A stretch of 64,000 nucleotides of DNA. It comes from Heterodera schachtii (taxonomy: Eukaryota > Nematoda > Chromadorea > Rhabditida > Heteroderidae). Below the pieces are notes generated by a model. The model was given only the letters and a program-made list of their open reading frames with translations, made no database searches and was not told the DNA's origin. The position numbers were made by a program, and so were the translations under genes. The stretch spans positions 79,286 through 143,285 of the forward strand of contig SIJG01000059.1 of the NCBI GenBank assembly GCA_023374025.1, in the 5' to 3' direction. Shown in pieces: positions 57,001-64,000 of the stretch. Position 1 is the stretch's first letter, and each line of letters starts with the position of its first letter.

Positions 57001-60000
57001 AATGTGGTGCCCATTAGACACAATTTAATGGGTCAATGTTTTTAATTGTTTTGTTTATTTATTTTTAGAAATTTCATAATTTATTGTATAAAAAAAATTA
57101 ATTATTTATTTATATATGAATATTGAGAATGTTTTTCTTGTTATAATTTTAGTTCTAATTAATAGCTTCGGAAGAACTAAGCACTTTTCAGATTAAAATT
57201 AAAATTAAATAAATAAAAGAAAGTAATGTTTAATTAAAAATAAATCGCGGTTTTTATATTTGATTTGAAAAGTAATAAATCATTTTAATAATGTGAGAAT
57301 AAATTTATATGACTTGAATATGAATTGTTTTCTTATTAAAATTTGGTTCAAATTTAATATTTTGGAAGAAAGAATAGAAGCAATTTTTATAATAAAATTC
57401 GTTCGTAAAATTAAAAAAATATATATATATTGTAAATTTAATACTATTTTAAATTGTGAATTATTTAAAAATAATATAATCATTTTAATTTAATGTTAGA
57501 ATAAATTTAGGTATTTAATTATTTAAATTCATTTATCAATTATATAAAATTTGAATGCATGAATAAATATGTTTTATATTTGCTATTTTTTAATTAAAAT
57601 ATTAATAAAAATAATTAAAGCTACAAAAAAAAAATGCAAAATTATAAAAAATTTAAATAAATTAAAAATCTTTTCATATTAAAATTCATTTCGCGTGACA
57701 TACCGGTTTTTGGCAGTGCATCATAATACAAATATATCCAAAAATGTGATAGCAATTAGAGACGGAGAGGAATAAAAAAATCTAATTATGATTATATAAA
57801 TGGTGGAAGGTCATGAGAAGAAATAATTGGTGCGGCGAAAATTATGTATTCTTTTCTGAATTGGATTCGGTAGGATCAAAAAGCGTGCAAAAATAATTAT
57901 CAAAATAATTATTGTTTTATTTATGGAAAATGCGAAATTATATGGTTTAAAAATGAAAAAAAAAAAGATAATTGTTGGTTTTTAAAATTTATTTTAAGTC
58001 AAATAAATTGAAAAATTAATGAAAATTTGTATTAAAAATAATTATGAAAATAATTATTAGATGTGTGCATAAATTAAAATATTTTTGTCATAAAAAATTC
58101 TATTAATAAATATAATTTAATAATATTTTGGTGACTTAACGAATTAAAATTAATAATTAATTTAATAAAATAGATAGAAAATATATATAAATATATTATA
58201 TATTTAAATTTTAATATTAAATAATAAATAAAATTTGTATTAGGAATTTAATTAAAAAATTAATACATTTATGAATAAATTAAAAAACAAATAGATTGAA
58301 TCATTTTATATATATAAAAATAAAAACATTTTTGACATGAAAAATACTATTAATATAGGTAATGGTGTTTTTATGTCTTAGCGAATTAAAAATCAAAAAA
58401 TTGATTAAATAATATATGTATGAAAAATTAGAAAATGTTAAAATTGTCAGAAAATTAAACTAAGAAATTAAGATTTTTATAAACAGTTTTCTTACGATTT
58501 GATAGAAAAAGACAATTTATAAAAAATTTTATTAATTAATTAATTTTTAACTTTTAAATAAACAAATTTCGAGAGTTTAAAAAAAGCAATTTTTAATGAG
58601 AATTCTCGGTTGAAAAAAGTGCATCGATTTTTTATTAAACATACACAAAAGAGAAGAATAAAAAAATGCAATAAAACATAGTAATTCCGCCAATTTCAAC
58701 AATAAATTTCAAATGATAAATTAAAATCACATTAAAAATGTATTATTAATTAATTAAATAAATAAAAAATTTACAAAATTAATTCATTAATTTTTGATAG
58801 AGAAATTGCGAAAATAAAACTGTTGTTATCACTTCGGAGGCCAAAATATATTAGTGTAACATTTGTAAATACATAAAATGAGCGCAACAAATTTTCAAGT
58901 GGACAAAAAACAACAAAAACAAAATTGATAAAAACAAAATAAAATTATTTAAAATAAGTGATGAATTTAAATTAAAAAAATTATTTTAAAATTTTTTTTT
59001 GAAATTTTTGTTAAATAAAAATCTAAAAAGAAAACTCGAATTAAAATATTTTGTAAATTTATAACATATTTATTTTGCATGAATTATATTAAATAAGATT
59101 TTACTAAGTTAATTAAAACAAAATTAATAAAAAGAAAAAAATTCATTTCATAATTTAATTTTAAATAACAATAATAAAATTAGCAATAAATAAATTTACT
59201 CTTTTTATAAAAATGGAATTTTTTTTTTTTGCGAATGAATTGATTAAATATGAAAGGTGATGCAGAAAAAATGTGAGATGAAAAATGGCCATAAACAGCT
59301 GATGTGCTCACAAATCAGCACTCGGCTCTTAAAATGATGATGTTAATAATGTCTATAAAAATAAATTTGAAAAGCAAAAAATGAGAACGGAGAAATGAAA
59401 GCTGTCGGAATCGTTTAAAACCAATTTTTTGAACGAACATTTGGCGACTAAATAGCCACTAATTACTCTAATTAATTGGGAAAACAAATTAATCGGAGGG
59501 AAATTAATTTTTTGTGTAATTCGTAAAGTAATGGATTTGGATGGGATAATGTCGCGGAATTATTGGATTAATGTGTAATTTGTAAAAATGAGGAGAAAAA
59601 CTGTTGCTGGTTTGGTTTAATGAATGAACTAAAAGCATTTTCAGCTAATTACGAATTTTTAATTAAAAAAAAAATTTAATTTTATTCATTATTTTTTAAA
59701 AGAAAATTTATCAAAGAGTACTAAAATAATTGTATAAAAAATTTTTTATTTCACAAATAATTTGTTTGGTTGCGGAAAAATAACGCCTATTTCTTTTTCT
59801 AAAATAATTAAAAATTTATTCGAATTTATTATTTAAAAAAAAAATTTTCCAATAGTAAATTTACCAAACTCAAAAAATTTTCAGTTTTTCTAAGATATTT
59901 TGTATTGAAAAAACATGTTCAGGGAAAAATCTCTACCTACAGTTACATATTTCTCGAGAATTAATGCCAAAATTGCAGATAAATTTGCAAAAAATTTTGT

Positions 60001-61000
60001 AAAATGGAGGTCCTGCGATGCTGTTAGGGTTGCAGGGAACAAAATTTTTTTTTTTTTTTGGAAAATTTAAGCAATTCGAGAAGAAAATTTCTTAAAATTT
60101 TCAAAAACTAGCCTAAACCTTTCGGGAGGGGGGAATTCCCCCAAATTATTGGCATTTTGTTGAAATTCAATTTTTAAAAAATGGATGCATTTTTCAAAAT
60201 GCACTCTTTTGAATGCACAAATTTTGTACATACATATAACAATAATGGGCGATGAATGCATAATATATTTATTTATTTATTTGATCAACAAATTGAAAGA
60301 GGAGGCAAAATGACCCAAATTTTGCGGTCTGTCAGAAAAATTGGGGGAAAAAAATTAAATAAATAAAAAAATTTAATTGAATTGAATGAATTAATTTTTT
60401 TTTTCTTCGCGCGCCAAATTGGAACAGTTCGAAAGAGATGGATGAGAAGAAGAAATAAGATGAACAGCCCAAACACACACAAAATGTGACAAAATTAGGA
60501 CAATTTTTGGCATCATCCAATAGAATTTATTCCCCGAAAATGGGTCATTTAGAGAAGTGTTTAAAGAAAAAAAATAGTAAAATATTTAACTAAATTAAAA
60601 ATTGTCATTTAAATATATTTTTTATTTTTTTAAGGGTGAGAATTTGTGGGTGGAAAAAAAAAAGAAAATGAAAATAGAGGAATAAAATGGCAAACTAATA
60701 AAAAAATTAAAATTAAAATAAAAATTTAATTAAAAATTTACGGAATTACAAAATTTCTTTTTACAAATCAATTAATTATAGAATTAAAAACAATAAAAAA
60801 ATCATTTTAAAAATAAAAGAAAATAATTAATCCAGAAATATTTAAATAAAAAGAAAATTTTATTCAAAATTTGAAGTAAATATTTACTAAGATTTTTTTA
60901 TATTTAAAAAAATAAAAAGAAAATTTTATTCAAAATTGAAATAAATATTTATTAAATATTTTTTTATATTTAAAAAAATTAGAAATTTTTAAAAATTCAC
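57001..61000. other. AT-rich desert
   Basis: About 4 kb of very AT-rich DNA with A/T homopolymers. Long frames here are rich in Ile, Lys, Asn and Phe and have no structure. No exon, repeat array or transposon end is recognised. Confidence 0.6.
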
Positions 61001-61129
61001 GTCCTCCACCTGGTTATGTTTTGCTTGAACAACACGTTTTCCACCACTGCCAGCACTGGTGGTGACCACCCCAAGTGCAGCTGTTGACGACGGATCGGCA
61101 AGTCGTCCATCAGTGATGGACATGCTCAA
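61001..61129 (-). CDS. Candidate internal coding exon, unidentified gene
   Basis: A 43-codon minus-strand exon between acceptor CTTTTTAG and donor GTGAAT. It starts LSMSITDGRLADPSSTAAL and ends KRVVQAKHNQVED. It has balanced base use and third-position GC much higher than the surrounding desert. Both ends are phase 0, so it can join the exon at 62504-62845 if that ends in phase 0. An alternative donor is three codons earlier (CAG/GTGGAG). The downstream partner exon is not identified; the gene may be separate from the F-box gene or its distant 5' part. Confidence 0.45.
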
Positions 61130-62503
61130 CTAAAAAGCATTCGCCGCTCATTTTAATAAATTTACAAAAAAATTTTATGGAATTTTGAAAAATTGTACGA
61201 AATAGGAGACCTCAAAGTTGTTACCCTATGAAAAATTTGTAAATTAGGCAGCAGAACATTTTACATTAATGAAAAATTTTTCAACCTGTTCAGCGTTTAA
61301 ATTTCGTGCCAAAATTGTTCGGTGTATTGAAAATTTTGCCAAAAATTGAATGGAATTAATTTTCTAGAACATAAAAAATTCTTAAAATTTTCGTTTCTCA
61401 GACTTACAAATAAAAATGGAAACATTGAAATAAAATTTATCGAAAATCTTTTAATTATTCAATGTTTTTTAGGGTTTTACCTATTTTTCATAACAATGAT
61501 TCATAAAAAAAATTTTTGTCAACTTAATCCATTATCCGGGTTATCTGCTGATCGAAAGCCGGATATTGTAATGGAAACACAAAATTAACTTTTACAGTAA
61601 TTCGTTTGCCCATTTTAAAACCCTAAAAACTAAAAAAAAATGGTACATATCCTTTTTGTGCCGCCCTCTCGTATTTTTTTAAATTTTCTACAAAATTTTA
61701 GGCGCTGAAAACGAATCTGACATTATTTTAAGTTAACTTCCATTTTACGTGAGTTTTTTGAAATTTTGCTCAACAGCAATTAACGGGAGAAGGGCTCAAA
61801 ATTGTTTGGCATTTTACTAAAAATTGAAAACAATGCCATCACAATAGTATTTAGTATTAATAGCAAAAAAAAAAAATGGTTTCTATGGCAAAAATTCAAT
61901 TAATCTCTTTTGAAAAAGTGACAATCGCTTTAAAAATTGACTTTTTAGTGCAATAATTTAGTAATTATTCTTTCTTCATTATTTTAAAATGAATGTAAAA
62001 TAAAAATAAAACCAAAAACCCAATACATCAAAATTAAAAAAAGGGAGATCCATAAACATTTATTAATCATGAGTTTGAAATTCATCTTTCAACCAATGTT
62101 TAAAGCAATTTTTTTTTTTACAATTTTTCTTGAAAAAAATAAAATATTTAAACGTTATTAAAAACAATTTTTCGTAAGTATTTTCATCTTTTTTTTTTTG
62201 CCTTTTTTTATCACTATTTAATTAGCTATTTTGGCATTTTCGCAACTAAAAACCGCGCACAAAACAAAACAAATTAAAAAGTGAAATAACGAAAAAAAAA
62301 ATCAAATAAAATTGAAATTATCCCCAATTTTGCTTCCCATTGCCGGCGAATGATGGAAGCTAATACCCTTCCGGCACAATGCCCTTGGCTGTGCATTGAG
62401 GAGGAGGAGAAGGGCATAAGAGCATATCACACGGCACAAGCCCTCGGGGGACGTGTAAATTAATCTGCCCCCGCCACGCACGGCCGTGCCGAATGCCGTG
62501 GGC
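61130..62503. other. AT-rich interval, possible intron
   Basis: It lies between two candidate minus-strand exons. The 62302-62503 part is GC-richer and may be extra exon sequence in another frame. Nothing else is recognised. Confidence 0.4.
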
Positions 62504-62845
62504 TCAATGTTCCCCGCCCCCCACTGCCCGCCGCACCGGTGCCACCACTGATGTGCCGCCCCCGCCGCCGCTACCGCCGGACAATGCTTTTGACGGCTTT
62601 GCGCCGTCGCCCGCGTCGGCGCTGCCGGCGCCGCCGCTAGCACTGGCACTTGCCGCTGCTGTTGCTGCTGTGCCAAACAAGCGCATTTGGCCACGTTGGC
62701 GTTTTCGAATGGCACTGTTTGTGCCGCCGCCGTTGCCGCCAACGCCGCCACCGGTGCCGGCGTAGGAACTGGACAACAACAGCAGAGATGAAGCGGCCGG
62801 ATTAAGCGGCGGCTGCTTTTGATGTTGTTGGTGAGGAGGCTGTTG
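62504..62845 (-). CDS. Candidate low-complexity coding exon (Gln/Gly/Ala-rich)
   Basis: After acceptor TTCTGTTCAG the minus strand reads QQPPHQQHQKQPPLNPAASS, then Gly-rich sequence, NSAIRKRQRGQMRLFG, an Ala/Ser tract, Gly again and VVAPVRRA. A stop follows at GEH, so a donor must lie before it (candidates GTGGTGG or GTGGGGGG after TCA or GCA). The basic KRQRGQ stretch could be a nuclear signal. GC-rich in an AT-rich setting. The two other minus-strand and one plus-strand frames are also open, so the frame choice rests on composition. Confidence 0.4.
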   Translation of the reverse strand, partial: QQPPHQQHQKQPPLNPAASSLLLLSSSYAGTGGGVGGNGGGTNSAIRKRQRGQMRLFGTAATAAASASASGGAGSADAGDGAKPSKALSGGSGGGGGTSVVAPVRRAVGGGEH

Positions 62846-64000
62846 CTGAACAGAAGCACAGAAAAATATTTTTTTTTTTGAGAGTGATGGAGAATATGTG
62901 AGTGAAATTTGTTGACCCAACAAAAGAGAGTGTAGGCAAGAGAGAAGCATACAAAAGTGATAGATCATGTGTAGAGAAGTCAGACAAAAAAAAATGTGGG
63001 AGAGAGTGTATAAAAAGTGGAGAGTTCAGGTGGACGAGCAAACAAATTGAAGGAGAATGAGGAAGTGTATATGCTCAGAGAAGGCAGACAAAAAAGAATT
63101 GGGAGAGTACAGGTAGACAAGAAAATAAGTGAAGAAAATAGTAGTGTACACACAGAAAAGAAATGAGAAAAAGAGATTGGAAAAAATAGGGTGCCAGAGA
63201 AGACAGACAAAAAATAGTTATTGAAGATTGAGAGAGTGCGGGATGAAAAGAAAGAAACTTAAGCATCAAAAAAATGTTTTGTTATCAAGAGATGAAAGGT
63301 GGAGGCCGTTAGATTGACAAATAGCCAGACAAAATCAAATATATCAGAGAAAATGCCACAAAAAATTGGCAGAGAAAACAGACAAAAGCGAAATAGTGAG
63401 TGAGAAATACTGGATGAGACAATCAGAGATGTCAGAGAAAATGCCACAAAAACTGGCAGAGAAAACAGACAAAAGAGAAATAGTGAGTTAGAACTGTGTT
63501 GGACAGTGCAGAGAAGAGAGAGAGAGAGACAAAGATAACACTCTCGAATGAGCAGTGAGTGCATAATTGAGTCTCGAACATTGTGGGCGGAGAAGAAGCG
63601 GATGTCGTGAGAGGAGAGTGGAAAAAAATCAATTAGGCTATAAATCGATGCCGAAAGGGCAGGGCGAAGGGAGGGCGAATATTTGTTGTGTTTGGAATGG
63701 AGATAAAGCAGCTAACAATGATTAATGGGAGGTGCATTAAAGGGGGGGGGGGATAAAGCGGATAAAATAATTGCTAATGAGTGTTTAATGATGTATGTTT
63801 AGGCGATAATTTTATGTTTTCGGCCAAAGCCAAAAAATGGGAAATGGCAACAAAAAAAAGTCAACTCTTAGGATGAAAGGACTATTTTCAAGGACAGAAA
63901 AAAGAAATTTTGAGACAATTAAGGACCCCTCCAAAAGGAAGAGGACAAAAAAAAAATTTTAGCTCAAAAAACCAAAGCATGAGAAAATTATGAAGCTACA
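62846..64000. other. Purine-rich intergenic DNA with a short tandem duplication
   Basis: The plus strand is rich in AGAGA and GACAAAAA. A unit of about 84 bp containing GAAAATGCCACAAAAA and CAGAGAAAACAGACAAAA is duplicated at 63345-63490. No exon is supported. Confidence 0.6.

Noticed and set aside
57280..57493. Open frames on both strands rich in Ile, Asn and Lys
   Set aside because: Typical of AT-rich noncoding DNA, with no homology, splice structure or codon signal.
62493..62765. Plus-strand proline-rich frame
   Set aside because: Antisense reading of Gly/Ala codons; low complexity and no supporting splice site.
62302..62859. 185-residue minus-strand frame with Cys and Ala tracts
   Set aside because: It overlaps the Gln/Gly frame; its start has no acceptor and the composition looks like a shifted reading of repeats. 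The choice is not certain.

Overview
This is an AT-rich eukaryotic window with short spliced exons, acceptors of the TTTTCAG/TTTTAG type, many transposon remnants and several families of small secreted proteins. The acceptor style, a likely spliced-leader-type acceptor directly before a start codon, and the closest recognisable gene (an FBXL2/FBXL20-type F-box protein, in C. elegans C02F5.7) point to a nematode, perhaps a parasitic one. The species cannot be read from the sequence. I see no bacterial, organellar or viral genes and no intact transposase.

0-28 kb holds four paralogous multi-exon genes for putative secreted proteins, two on the minus strand (1-4333, running off the left edge; 8277-15323) and two on the plus strand (16754-21530; 22910-27787). 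Each begins with a signal peptide. They share an exon-by-exon layout, a (I/V)EDIGI motif followed by W-x-x-DIL, a PHWE/PHWQ junction, and a terminal exon with an FC motif that ends ..ICF. Extra copies of the terminal exon lie at 6069-6215 and about 28190-28341. Three tandem tRNA-like units lie between the minus and plus pairs.

29-35 kb carries a second, smaller secreted family: one two-exon gene at 29041-29392, a frameshifted downstream extension, and several decayed paralogous pieces, broken up by a four-element nest of transposons.

36.1-40.3 kb is a large inverted repeat, with arms of about 1.78 kb around a spacer of about 0.67 kb. Each arm carries the same three-exon gene for a 128-residue secreted protein. 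The two genes converge and differ by two residues in my reading.

41.3-47.5 kb (minus strand) is the one confidently named gene, an FBXL2/FBXL20 F-box and leucine-rich-repeat protein. I could join eleven coding exons in frame, from just before the F-box to a C-terminal CVIL prenylation box. A further candidate exon lies upstream at 48653-48979.

49-64 kb is mostly gene-poor: minisatellites, mononucleotide G or C tracts, very AT-rich DNA at 57-61 kb, and two candidate coding exons of an unidentified minus-strand gene near 61.0 and 62.5-62.8 kb.

Across the window at least nine non-autonomous DNA transposons can be bounded by terminal inverted repeats and exact 8-bp target duplications (hAT-like). 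A GC-rich hairpin with a GATA loop recurs in many of them.
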